DNA of 22,919 nt, from the NCBI RefSeq assembly GCF_049651025.1, contig NZ_JBASBH010000012.1:1-22919 (forward strand), in the 5' to 3' direction. The position numbers and the translations under genes are program-made. This document shows, piece after piece, positions 16,216 through 22,919 of this stretch (positions are counted from its first letter, which is position 1; each line of letters opens with the position of its first letter). The DNA comes from Parvibaculum sp049651025. Its GTDB lineage: Bacteria > Pseudomonadota > Alphaproteobacteria > Parvibaculales > Parvibaculaceae. The notes under the pieces are model-generated. The model had not been told where the DNA came from. It saw only the letters and a program-made list of their open reading frames with translations, and searched no databases.

Positions 16216-16843
16216 AACGGCGCTGCGTCTCGTTGCACGCGATCTCGCCTGTGTGCGTGGCGGTCGCGTGGTTTTCGAAGGTCTTTCCTTTGCCATTGCC
16301 GGTGGCGAGGCGCTCGTGGTGACGGGCCCCAACGGCGCGGGCAAGTCGAGCCTGCTGCGCCAGATCGCCGGTCTGGTCGATATTGCAGGTGGCAGCCTCG
16401 CGCTTGATGGCGGCGAGGCGGAAGCGACATTGTCGGAACAGGCCCATTACATCGGCCATCTCGATGCGTTGAAGAGCGCGATGAGTGTGCGCGAGACGGC
16501 AGATTTCTGGGCGGGGTTTCTCGGTGGCACGGAGCGCAATATTGACGATGCCTTCGATGTGTTCGATCTGGCGCCGCTGGCCGATCTGCCTGTCGCCTAT
16601 CTCTCGGCGGGGCAGCGTCGCCGTCTGGCCTTGTCGCGGCTGGTGATTGCGCCGCGCCCGATCTGGCTGCTCGATGAGCCGAGCGTGGCGCTTGATCGGG
16701 CGAGCCTTGCGCGCCTCGTTGCCGCGATGGAGCAGCATCTGGAAAGCGGCGGGCTCATTGTCGCTGCGACACATCAGGATCTCGGGCTCGTGCGAACCAC
16801 ATCGCTCGATCTTGCCGTCACGCGCCTGCAGGTGAGCGCATGA
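16205..16843 (+). CDS. ccmA: Heme exporter ATP-binding protein CcmA
   Basis: The ATPase of the CcmABCD complex, which releases holo-CcmE (heme-loaded chaperone) during cytochrome c maturation. It is 212 residues, normal for CcmA. Walker A GPNGAGKS is at 41-48, the signature is LSAGQRRRLALSRL starting at 133 (the LSAGQ variant is characteristic of CcmA), and Walker B is 'IWLLDEPSVALD'. The ATG at 16205 lies inside the last codons of the crotonase gene, read in another frame (11-base overlap). The stop overlaps ccmB by four bases. The identity is strongly supported by the order ccmA-B-C-D-G. Confidence 0.95.
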   Translation: MKFETALRLVARDLACVRGGRVVFEGLSFAIAGGEALVVTGPNGAGKSSLLRQIAGLVDIAGGSLALDGGEAEATLSEQAHYIGHLDALKSAMSVRETADFWAGFLGGTERNIDDAFDVFDLAPLADLPVAYLSAGQRRRLALSRLVIAPRPIWLLDEPSVALDRASLARLVAAMEQHLESGGLIVAATHQDLGLVRTTSLDLAVTRLQVSA

Positions 16844-17514
16844 CGCGCGCTTTTTTCAGTCTGGTGCGGCGCGATGTTCAGCTTGCCGTTCGTCTCGGCG
16901 GCGGCGGCGGCATGGCGGTTTTCTTTTTCCTCGTGGTCGTCAGCATCGTGCCTTTCGGCATCGGTCCCAATCTCAATCTTCTCGGCAAGATCGCGCCGGG
17001 CCTGCTCTGGGTCGCGCTGCTGCTTTCGTCCCTGCTGACGCTCGACCGGCTTTTTCAGGCCGACTATGAAGACGGCACGCTCGACATTCTGACCATGGGC
17101 GGATTGCCGCTTGAACTTACTGCTTGTGCCAAGGCCATTTCGCATTGGCTCACCACGGGATTGCCGCTGGTTGTCGCCGCGCCTCTGCTCGGGCTGCTAC
17201 TCAATCTGGAGGTTGCGCATTTCAAGACGCTGGTCGTCGCCATGCTGGTCGGCACGCCTGCCTTGAGCTTTCTCGGTGCCATAGGCGCGGCGCTCACCGT
17301 CAGCGTCCGGCGTGGCGGGCTGCTCGCTTCGCTGCTGGTCTTGCCCTTCTATATCCCCGTGCTCATCTTCGGCGTTGCGGCGGCGGGCGGGGCGGCGGCG
17401 ACCCCCGGCGCGGGCCATCAGGGGCTTTTGCTTCTGGGCGCGGTGGCGCTTGTGAGCCTCGTGATCGGGCCGGTTGCCACGGCTGCGGCCCTTCGCGCCA
17501 ATTTGAGAGCATAA
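16840..17514 (+). CDS. ccmB: Heme exporter membrane protein CcmB
   Basis: The integral membrane partner of CcmA, 224 residues with about six helices, the usual size for CcmB. Typical sequence features are the start 'FFSLVRRDVQLAVRLGGGG', 'PFGIGPNLNLLGKIAPGLLWVALLLSSLL' (broken by charged 'TLDRLFQADYEDGTLD') and 'LVLPFYIPVLIFG'. The start overlaps the ccmA stop (ATGA). A 55-base gap separates it from ccmC, the longest gap within the cluster. Confidence 0.95.
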   Translation: MTRAFFSLVRRDVQLAVRLGGGGGMAVFFFLVVVSIVPFGIGPNLNLLGKIAPGLLWVALLLSSLLTLDRLFQADYEDGTLDILTMGGLPLELTACAKAISHWLTTGLPLVVAAPLLGLLLNLEVAHFKTLVVAMLVGTPALSFLGAIGAALTVSVRRGGLLASLLVLPFYIPVLIFGVAAAGGAAATPGAGHQGLLLLGAVALVSLVIGPVATAAALRANLRA

Positions 17515-17569
17515 TGCGCGGCAAAATGACCTTCGCAACACCTTGCCCTTGTGTAAGGAGCGCCGCTAA

Positions 17570-18328
17570 ATGACGGGCATGTCAGACCTGACCTCGATCC
17601 AGCGGTTTCACGCTCTCGCCAATCCGACGCGCTTCATGGCGCTGACGGACCGGCTCATCCTTCCGTTCAGCCTCATTACGGCGGCGACCCTCGCCATCGG
17701 CCTCTATTTTGCGCTGTTCGTCGCGCCGCCTGACTATCAGCAGGGCGAGACGGTTCGCATTATGTACATTCACGTGCCTGCCGCCTGGCTTGCCATGTTC
17801 GGCTACATGATGATGGCGGGGGCGTCATTCGTGGCGCTGGTCTTCCGCCACCCGCTGGCCGATGTGTGCGCGAAGTCTGCAGCACCCATCGGTGCCGCCT
17901 TCACGTTTCTCGCGCTCGTCACCGGCTCGCTCTGGGGACGGCCCATGTGGGGTGCATGGTGGGTCTGGGGCGATGCGCGCCTCACCTCCATGCTGATCCT
18001 GCTGTTTCTCTATCTCGGCTATATCGCGCTCTGGGCGACGATCGAGGAGCCGGTGCGCGCCGCGCGTGCGGCGGCGGTGCTGGCGCTTGTCGGCTCGATC
18101 AATGTGCCGATCATTCATTACTCGGTCGTCTGGTGGAACACACTGCATCAGCCCGCCAGCGTCTTCCGCATCGACGGGCCGACGATTGCCACGTCGATGC
18201 TGGTGCCGCTTCTCGTCATGGCGCTCGGCTTCACGTTCTTTTTCGTCACGCTGCATCTCGTGCGCATGCGTGCCGAGATTTTACGTCGCCGCGTGCGTGC
18301 CCTGCGTCTGGCGCGGGCGGAGGTGTGA
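17570..18328 (+). CDS. ccmC: Heme transporter/lyase-handling protein CcmC
   Basis: A heme-handling membrane protein that loads heme onto CcmE in the periplasm. It is 252 residues with six helices. The two heme-ligand histidines known from E. coli (His60 and His184) correspond to His68 ('YIHVPAAW') and His193 ('WWNTLHQP'). The Trp-rich WWD motif lies at 127-139, but reads WGAWWVWGDARLT, with one Gly between W and D compared with the WWVWDARLT I remember for E. coli. The ATG at 17570 has AAGGAG nine bases upstream; an ATG three codons later is an alternative. It is followed by ccmD two bases after the stop. Confidence 0.95.
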   Translation: MTGMSDLTSIQRFHALANPTRFMALTDRLILPFSLITAATLAIGLYFALFVAPPDYQQGETVRIMYIHVPAAWLAMFGYMMMAGASFVALVFRHPLADVCAKSAAPIGAAFTFLALVTGSLWGRPMWGAWWVWGDARLTSMLILLFLYLGYIALWATIEEPVRAARAAAVLALVGSINVPIIHYSVVWWNTLHQPASVFRIDGPTIATSMLVPLLVMALGFTFFFVTLHLVRMRAEILRRRVRALRLARAEV

Positions 18329-18330
18329 GC

Positions 18331-18525
18331 ATGGCAAACTATTTAGAGATGGGCGGTTACGCGGCTTTCGTCTGGCCCTCTTATGCGCTCGCCGCCATCG
18401 TGATGATCGGCCTTGTCGTCGCCACGCTTCGCGACATCAAACGCCAGCGCGCCCTGCTTGCGACGCTTGAAGGCGAGGGCGCCCGCAAGCGCGCGCCCGC
18501 ACGCTCACCGGATCGCCAGGCATGA
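18331..18525 (+). CDS. ccmD: Heme exporter protein CcmD
   Basis: A small single-helix protein of 64 residues that stabilises the CcmC-CcmE interaction and belongs to the CcmABCD complex. It begins MANYLEMGGYAAFVWPSYAL, the typical CcmD N-terminus, followed by one membrane helix (about 14-35) and a basic cytoplasmic tail with 'LRDIKRQRALLATLE'. It starts two bases after the ccmC stop and its own stop overlaps the ccmG start. It is recognised by position and the WPSYAL signature. Confidence 0.92.
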   Translation: MANYLEMGGYAAFVWPSYALAAIVMIGLVVATLRDIKRQRALLATLEGEGARKRAPARSPDRQA

Positions 18526-19061
18526 GGTTGCGTGCGCTAATCCCGGCGGGTCTTTTTCTGATTTTCGCCACGCTGTTTCTGATCGCTGTTTTTCGCGGCG
18601 ATCCCTCGCGCGTACCTTCGGCGCTGATCGGCCGTTATGTTCCGACGTTCAGTCTGCCGCCCGTGGAGGGGCTCGGCCTGCCGGGTCTCTCGGATGCCGA
18701 TTTCGGAAAGGGCGAGCCGGTCATCGTCAATGTCTGGGCGTCGTGGTGTGTGCCCTGCCGTGAAGAGCATTCGGTTCTCACCGAACTCAAAGGGCTTACC
18801 ACCTCACCGATTTACGGGATCAACTACAAGGACGCGCCCGACGCCGCGCGGCGCTTTCTCGGCGAGCTTGGCAATCCGTTCACGCGTGTCGGTGCGGATG
18901 CAAAGGGGCGAACATCCATCGACTGGGGCGTCTATGGCGTGCCGGAAACTTACATTGTCGATGGTAAGGGGCGCATTGCCTACAAACATGTAGGTCCGCT
19001 CACGCCGAAAATCGTCGACGCCGAAATTCTTCCAGCCCTGCGAGCGGCAACGGCCCGCTGA
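18522..19061 (+). CDS. ccmG: Thiol:disulfide interchange protein CcmG/DsbE
   Basis: A membrane-anchored periplasmic thioredoxin-like protein that keeps apocytochrome c or CcmH cysteines reduced. It is 179 residues with an N-terminal anchor (about 7-24). The active site is WCVPC with Cys76 and Cys79, the 'GVPETYIVDGKGRI' segment contains the cis-proline, and 'PTFSLPPVEG' is the usual start of the DsbE fold. It overlaps ccmD by four bases and is the last gene of the cluster. A 12-base hairpin spans its stop codon. CcmE, CcmF and CcmH, needed for a complete system, are not in the window. Confidence 0.95.
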   Translation: MRLRALIPAGLFLIFATLFLIAVFRGDPSRVPSALIGRYVPTFSLPPVEGLGLPGLSDADFGKGEPVIVNVWASWCVPCREEHSVLTELKGLTTSPIYGINYKDAPDAARRFLGELGNPFTRVGADAKGRTSIDWGVYGVPETYIVDGKGRIAYKHVGPLTPKIVDAEILPALRAATAR

Positions 19062-19078
19062 TTTGCATCAGCGGGCCG
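19051..19078. terminator. Strong hairpin over the ccmG stop codon
   Basis: Arms CGGCCCGCTGAT (19051-19062) and ATCAGCGGGCCG (19067-19078) pair perfectly with a TTGC loop. No T-run follows on either strand, so it may be a mRNA 3'-end stabiliser or a non-canonical terminator for the convergent ccmG and marR genes. Confidence 0.55.
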
Positions 19079-19103
19079 CTGTCAGTCTCGAAGACAGATG
19101 AAG

Positions 19104-19667
19104 TCAGGACGCTTTGCGCTTTGCAGCGGTACGCTTCGCAGCCGGCTTCTTGCGCGGCGTTGCGGCGGCAGGTGCACGACGCGTGGCGCGAGCGCGAACC
19201 GGCTTTTCCGCATCCTTGGCGCTGCCAATGGCGGAAGCAAGATGCGAAAGACCGCGCATCAGATCGGCCTGAGCGGTCTTGGGCAGAAGCTCGAGCAATG
19301 CCTTTTCCGCAGCGATCGCGCGGGGCAGGGTGGTCGTCAATGCGCGACGTCCGGCGGCTGTCAGGCGCACGGCATTGGCGCGTGCGTCTTCGGCTGTGCG
19401 CTTGCGTGCCAGCAGGCCATTCTTAATCATGCGGCTGATCATGTCAGCAAGCGTCGAGCGGTCGATGCCGGTGCGATTGACGAGATCGGTCTGGCTCAGA
19501 CCTTCTTCTTCATTCACGGCAAAGAGCACGATGAACTGACGCGGCGTGATCGTGCCTTCACCCATCTGTTGCACGAACTGGTCGTAAGCGAATTGTTGGG
19601 CGCGCCGCAGCAGGTGGCTGAGGGAGGTCTCGAGATCGTAACTTCCCGTCGACTTTTTGCCTGCCAT
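19104..19667 (-). CDS. MarR family transcriptional regulator with basic C-terminal tail
   Basis: A 187-residue DNA-binding protein. Residues about 10-150 form a MarR winged-helix domain: 'TPRQFIVLFAVNEEEGLSQTD', recognition helix region 'TGIDRSTLADMISRMIKNGLL', then the wing 'RKRTAEDARANAVRLTAAG'. Residues 151-187 are an added Arg/Lys/Ala/Pro tail ('RRAPAAATPRKKPAAKR'), probably disordered and nucleic-acid binding; MarR proteins normally end near residue 150. The start ATG at 19667 has GGAGGA upstream. It is convergent with ccmG and divergent from the Nudix gene. The ligand and targets are not visible; self-regulation is usual in the family. Confidence 0.9.
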   Translation of the reverse strand: MAGKKSTGSYDLETSLSHLLRRAQQFAYDQFVQQMGEGTITPRQFIVLFAVNEEEGLSQTDLVNRTGIDRSTLADMISRMIKNGLLARKRTAEDARANAVRLTAAGRRALTTTLPRAIAAEKALLELLPKTAQADLMRGLSHLASAIGSAKDAEKPVRARATRRAPAAATPRKKPAAKRTAAKRKAS

Positions 19668-19967
19668 ATTTCATATCCTCCGGATGTTTCACTTCAGGAA
19701 ACCGCTTGTCGCTAGACCGGGCTCCATCTAATGAGGAACTCGCGAGCCACGACTCAAACATTGGCTCAAAGCAATTCCCCCGTATGGCCTTCATATGCAC
19801 CTACGATGGGGTTTCTTGCAAGTATAACTCGCGTAGAAATCGACGCGGAGTGCCGTCCGGTTGCGGAAGATACGAACAAATGCAGATTCTCCGGGTTATC
19901 CATCCGGGTGAAATGATCGAATTAATGGAGCCCCCTACTTCCGTGGGCGGACTAACGGAAAGATGAA
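19668..19967. other. 300-base divergent intergenic region, no convincing gene
   Basis: This gap between the MarR and Nudix genes is less GC-rich than its surroundings. An open frame of 86 codons (19706-19966, TTG start) ends one base before the Nudix start, but its product resembles nothing I know and it has no clear ribosome-binding site. A short TTCCGT/ACGGAA inverted repeat lies at about 19939-19960. MarR autoregulatory sites would be expected here, but I see no clean palindrome. Confidence 0.4.
19729..19757 (-). promoter_or_regulatory. Candidate promoter of the MarR gene
   Basis: Read on the minus strand: TTGAGT (19757-19752), 17-base spacer, TCATTA (19734-19729). Consensus match only. 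Confidence 0.3.
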
Positions 19968-20603
19968 ATGACAAATTCACTCGGCAAGGGCGCGTCCGGC
20001 AATAAAGACGCGGGCGGACCAAAGTCCGGCGCGATGAAACATCGAGAGCCGGGCGCGGAAAACGAGCTTGCCTTCAGCCGTCGCGTGCCAACAGGGGACA
20101 GTCTCCCCCGCGACATATGCAATAGCTGCGGTTTCATCCATTACGACAATCCCAAGATCGTTGTCGGATCGGTCGTCACCTCCGGGGATCGCTTTCTGCT
20201 CTGCCGCCGCGCCATCGAACCGCGCAAAGGCTTCTGGACGCTGCCCGCGGGTTTCATGGAGCACGGCGAGACCGTCGAGGACGGCGCAAGGCGGGAGGCA
20301 CGCGAGGAAGCGAATGCCGATATACGCATTCGTGACCTGCTGGCGATCTACAGCATACCGCGCATCGCGCAGGTGCAGATCATGTACCGCGCGGAGCTGG
20401 CCGACCCCAATTTTTCCGCGGGCGTTGAAAGCCTCGAGGTTGCGCTGTTCACCTGGGATGAAATTCCATGGCAAGAGCTTGCTTTCCCTAGCGTCTACTG
20501 GGCCTTGACGCAGTTTCGATCCGTTGCCGGGCAAGCTGTCATAACGCCGTTTGGAAATCCCGAAGGCGAACTGGGGAATATTTTTCCGCCACGCGCTCCC
20601 TAG
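19968..20603 (+). CDS. Nudix hydrolase with partial zinc-ribbon N-terminus
   Basis: A pyrophosphohydrolase that probably cleaves a nucleoside diphosphate linked to another group, such as ADP-ribose or NADH-like substrates; 211 residues. The Nudix box is at 95-117: G95, E101, then REAREEANA, with the metal-binding Glu pair present but Asn116 where Gly is usual. Before it, 'RRVPTGDSLPRDICNSCGFIHYDNPK' matches Nudix proteins that carry an N-terminal zinc ribbon, but only one Cys pair (Cys51, Cys54) is present and the first is missing. The first 35 residues are polar and look disordered. GGAAAG lies a few bases upstream of the ATG. Substrate is unknown. Confidence 0.88.
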   Translation: MTNSLGKGASGNKDAGGPKSGAMKHREPGAENELAFSRRVPTGDSLPRDICNSCGFIHYDNPKIVVGSVVTSGDRFLLCRRAIEPRKGFWTLPAGFMEHGETVEDGARREAREEANADIRIRDLLAIYSIPRIAQVQIMYRAELADPNFSAGVESLEVALFTWDEIPWQELAFPSVYWALTQFRSVAGQAVITPFGNPEGELGNIFPPRAP

Positions 20604-20661
20604 TCATCATCGTTTCTTCGCGTCATTCTCCTCCCGCAAATGGGAACGGGGCGAGGGTAAC

Positions 20662-22323
20662 GTGGCAGAAGCGATTGCGACGGGGGATACGGCTGGCAAA
20701 ATGACGAGCGAGGAGCGGCGGGTTATTTTCGCCTCCTCACTTGGCACCATGTTTGAGTGGTACGACTTTTTCGTCTATGGCGCGTTGGCCGCCGTTTTCT
20801 CCAAGCTGTTCTTTGCCGGCGTCAACGACACGGCGGCTTTCATTTTTGCGCTGCTCGTTTTTGCGGCAGGCTTTGCGGTCCGGCCTTTCGGCGCATTGGT
20901 CTTCGGACGGCTCGGCGACCTCGTCGGGCGAAAATACACCTTCCTCGTCACCATTCTGATCATGGGCCTTTCGACATTCTTCGTCGGCCTGCTGCCGACC
21001 TATGGCTCGATCGGCATCCTCGCGCCGGTCGGTCTTGTTCTTCTGCGCATGCTGCAGGGGCTCGCGATCGGCGGCGAGTATGGCGGGGCGGCGACCTATG
21101 TGGCGGAGCATGCGCCCAAGGGCAAGCGCGGCGCCTATACGTCATGGATTCAGATGACAGCGACGGTGGGTCTCTTCCTCTCGCTGCTTGTCATCATGGG
21201 CTGCCGCTGGGTGATGACGCCTGAGGATTTCAACGCCTGGGGCTGGCGCGTGCCTTTCCTTCTCTCCGCGCTGCTGCTCGGTGTGTCTGTGTGGATCAGG
21301 TTGAAGCTCGATGAGTCGCCCGTCTTCAAGAAGATGAAGGCTGAAGGCAAGGGATCGAAAACGCCGCTCCGCGAATCATTCGCGCGCTGGGGCAATCTCA
21401 AGATCGTGTTGCTGGCGCTTTTCGGCCTGTCGATGGGTCAGGCGGTCGTCTGGTATACGGGCCAGTTCTATTCGCTGATCTTCCTGACGCAGGTGCTCAA
21501 GGTCGAACCGCAAACAGCCAATCTTCTCGTCGCCGGCGGCCTTGTCATCGGTACGCCGTTCTTCGTCATCTTCGGCATGCTTTCAGATCGCATCGGGCGC
21601 AAGCCGATCATCATGGCGGGTTGCCTGCTCGCCGTGCTCAGCTATATGCCGATCTTTCACGGCATCACCCATTTCGCGAATCCCGCGCTCGAGCGTGCGC
21701 AGGCTGCGTCTCCCGTTACGGTCGCGGCGGACCCGGCCGGTTGCTCCTTTCAGTTCAATCCAGTCGGCACGGCTGCATTCACCTCGTCCTGCGATATTGC
21801 GAAAAGCGCACTCGTCAAACGCGGCGTGCCTTACGACAATATTTCGGCAAGCGCCGGGGCCGTGACGCAAATTCATGTCGGCGGAACGGTGATCGATGCC
21901 TATGACGCGAAGGCGCAAGGCTCGGCCGAGGCGGCGGCCACATTCGACGCGGCGCTGAGCGATGCGCTTCATGTCGCCGGTTATCCCGCACAGGCGGCGA
22001 ATGAGGATATCAACGAGCCGATGGTCATTCTTCTCATCGGTCTTCTCGTCATTTTCGGCGCGATGACCTATGGGCCGATTGCGGCCATGCTGGTCGAGAT
22101 GTTTCCGACGCGTATCCGCTATTCCTCGCTGTCGCTTCCCTATCATATCGGCAATGGCTGGTTCGGCGGGTTCATGCCGCCGGTCGCCTTTGCCGTCATA
22201 GCTGCGACGGGCAATATTTATGACGGACTCTGGTATCCGATCATCGTCGTCGGTGTGTGCTTCGTCATAGGCACGCTCTTCCTGCCGGAGACGAAGGACC
22301 GCGATATTCATCACGGGTCGTGA
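20662..22323 (+). CDS. MFS transporter, metabolite:H+ symporter (MHS/ProP-ShiA-like)
   Basis: A 12-helix inner-membrane symporter, 553 residues from the GTG at 20662 (GAGGG just upstream); an ATG at 20701 is the alternative. MHS signatures are 'SLGTMFEWYDFFVYG' in TM1, 'RPFGALVFGRLGDLVGRKYTF' at the TM2-TM3 loop, and 'LLRMLQGLAIGGEYGGAATYVAEHAP' (split across TM4-TM5), with the second-half copy 'SDRIGRKPIIMAG'. Family members are usually 430-450 residues; here a polar insertion of roughly 115 residues (about 335-451) lies between TM9 and TM10, on the periplasmic side, with Cys361 and Cys377 possibly forming a disulfide. The substrate is likely a carboxylate, proline/betaine or similar, but cannot be read from sequence. 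Confidence 0.9.
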   Translation: MAEAIATGDTAGKMTSEERRVIFASSLGTMFEWYDFFVYGALAAVFSKLFFAGVNDTAAFIFALLVFAAGFAVRPFGALVFGRLGDLVGRKYTFLVTILIMGLSTFFVGLLPTYGSIGILAPVGLVLLRMLQGLAIGGEYGGAATYVAEHAPKGKRGAYTSWIQMTATVGLFLSLLVIMGCRWVMTPEDFNAWGWRVPFLLSALLLGVSVWIRLKLDESPVFKKMKAEGKGSKTPLRESFARWGNLKIVLLALFGLSMGQAVVWYTGQFYSLIFLTQVLKVEPQTANLLVAGGLVIGTPFFVIFGMLSDRIGRKPIIMAGCLLAVLSYMPIFHGITHFANPALERAQAASPVTVAADPAGCSFQFNPVGTAAFTSSCDIAKSALVKRGVPYDNISASAGAVTQIHVGGTVIDAYDAKAQGSAEAAATFDAALSDALHVAGYPAQAANEDINEPMVILLIGLLVIFGAMTYGPIAAMLVEMFPTRIRYSSLSLPYHIGNGWFGGFMPPVAFAVIAATGNIYDGLWYPIIVVGVCFVIGTLFLPETKDRDIHHGS

Positions 22324-22324
22324 T

Positions 22325-22585
22325 GTGAAGCATGCAACCGCCACGGCGCTCGATCGTCTGGAGCCGCTTCTCGTCGAGTTGCGGAAGATCGAGGGTGTGA
22401 GCGAAAAGACGCGCGGCGTCTTCTACCGACAGCGGCAGTCTTTCCTGCATTTTCATGAAGATCCGGCCGGGCTGTTTGCCGATCTGCGGGAAGGCGGTGA
22501 CTTCACGCGCTACCGCGTCGAGACAGCTGCGGAGCAGAGAAAGCTTCTGGCCGCAGTGAAGCGGGCGATCAGTCCGCGGCCTTGA
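22325..22585 (+). CDS. Small conserved-looking protein of unknown function
   Basis: An 86-residue soluble protein with a GTG start one base after the MFS stop, so probably in the same transcript. It is rich in charged residues and predicted mostly helical, with 'LEPLLVELRKIEGVSEKTRGVFYRQ' followed by 'FLHFHEDPAGLFADLREGG' (written here in two parts), a pattern suggesting a compact alpha/beta protein. I recognise no named family. The 3' end overlaps that of yciB on the other strand by 17 bases. Codon use and coupling favour a real gene. Confidence 0.65.
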   Translation: MKHATATALDRLEPLLVELRKIEGVSEKTRGVFYRQRQSFLHFHEDPAGLFADLREGGDFTRYRVETAAEQRKLLAAVKRAISPRP

Positions 22586-22919
22586 CGTCCGTTTCGTCTT
22601 TCACCGCATAGCGCGTCAACACGCCGACTTGCGCCACGGCGAAGATCATCGTCAGCGGCATGATGCCGAAGAGTTTGAAGCTCACCCAGAAGTCGGTGGA
22701 GAAATTCCGCCAGATGACTTCATTGAGGATGGCGAGGACGATAAAGAAAAATCCCCAGCGCCTGGAGAGTATCATCCAGCCTTCATCGGTCAGGTCGAGC
22801 GCCCCGTCGAAGAGTTGCTTCAGCAGCGGCTTTCCGAAGAAGGCAGCGCCGAGCAGGGCGGCGGCGAAAAGCGAGTTCACAAGCGTCGGCTTCAGCTTGA
22901 TGAAGATGTCGTCATGGAG
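22569..22919 (-). CDS. yciB: Septation protein A family (YciB/IspZ), 5' end outside window
   Basis: An inner-membrane protein linked to cell-envelope synthesis and septation. The frame is open to the right edge, so the N-terminal part is missing; 116 codons plus stop are present. The visible part starts 'LHDDIFIKLKPTLVNSLFAA' and continues with 'FGKPLLKQLFD', 'LTDEGWMILSRRWGFFF', 'LNEVIWRNFSTDFWVSFKLFG' and 'MPLTMIFAVAQ', all strongly typical of YciB. At least three helices are visible. A GTG at 22880 is not the true start because family sequence continues upstream of it. Confidence 0.93.
   Translation of the reverse strand, partial: LHDDIFIKLKPTLVNSLFAAALLGAAFFGKPLLKQLFDGALDLTDEGWMILSRRWGFFFIVLAILNEVIWRNFSTDFWVSFKLFGIMPLTMIFAVAQVGVLTRYAVKDETDVKAAD

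Noticed and set aside
19706..19966. 86-codon open frame before the Nudix gene with a HigA-like 'HPGEMIEL' stretch
   Set aside because: No helix-turn-helix domain follows, no toxin gene is next to it, and no start signal is visible.
1..22919. CRISPR array, prophage, transposon or defence system
   Set aside because: No regularly spaced repeats, integrase, transposase or defence-type domains seen; the genes are core metabolism, transport and cytochrome assembly.

Overview
The window looks like chromosomal DNA of a GC-rich alphaproteobacterium, most likely of the Hyphomicrobiales/Parvibaculum type. This rests on gene content: a DUF2794 protein (an alphaproteobacterial family), acnA divergent from a ccmABCDG cytochrome c maturation cluster, and a 'CCCGGGAnnnnnTCCCGGG' palindromic intergenic repeat. 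The genus is an inference. No phage, insertion sequence, CRISPR array, tRNA or rRNA was seen.

Layout. 1-1760 (minus): a Tas-like aldo/keto reductase running off the left edge, and a TesA-type SGNH esterase. 1780-5024 (plus): the ybbA-ybbP ABC exporter pair, head to head with tesA as in E. coli. 5152-5901: a seven-TM Bax-inhibitor-1 family protein, ending at a strong bidirectional terminator, facing a DUF2794 gene. 6350-6873: a 524-base gap holding a probable structured small RNA of about 175 nt with its own promoter and terminator. 6874-11659: a tightly packed four-gene operon (ABC ATPase, ABC-2 permease, GldG-like protein, DUF4340 protein). 11705-11790: an inverted-repeat element. 11872-15147 (minus): aconitase A with an unusual N-terminal extension of about 200 residues, rich in Lys, Ala and Pro and resembling histone H1. 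15391-19061 (plus): a crotonase gene overlapping ccmA, then ccmB, ccmC, ccmD and ccmG. 19104-19667 (minus): a MarR-type regulator with a basic C-terminal tail. 19968-22585 (plus): a Nudix hydrolase, an MHS-type MFS transporter with a large periplasmic insertion, and a small unknown protein. 22569-22919 (minus): the 3' part of septation protein yciB.

How genes work together. YbbA and YbbP form one ABC transporter of the FtsX/LolCDE type. The four-gene 6874-11659 operon encodes another membrane complex: ATPase, channel, and two single-pass proteins with large extracytoplasmic domains. CcmA, CcmB, CcmC and CcmD handle heme delivery for cytochrome c maturation, and CcmG is the periplasmic thiol reductant. 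CcmE, CcmF and CcmH are not in this window.

Most noteworthy are the H1-like tail fused to AcnA and the candidate small RNA with three unpaired C-rich segments. Most genes are ordinary housekeeping or transport genes, and no large undescribed multi-gene system is obvious.
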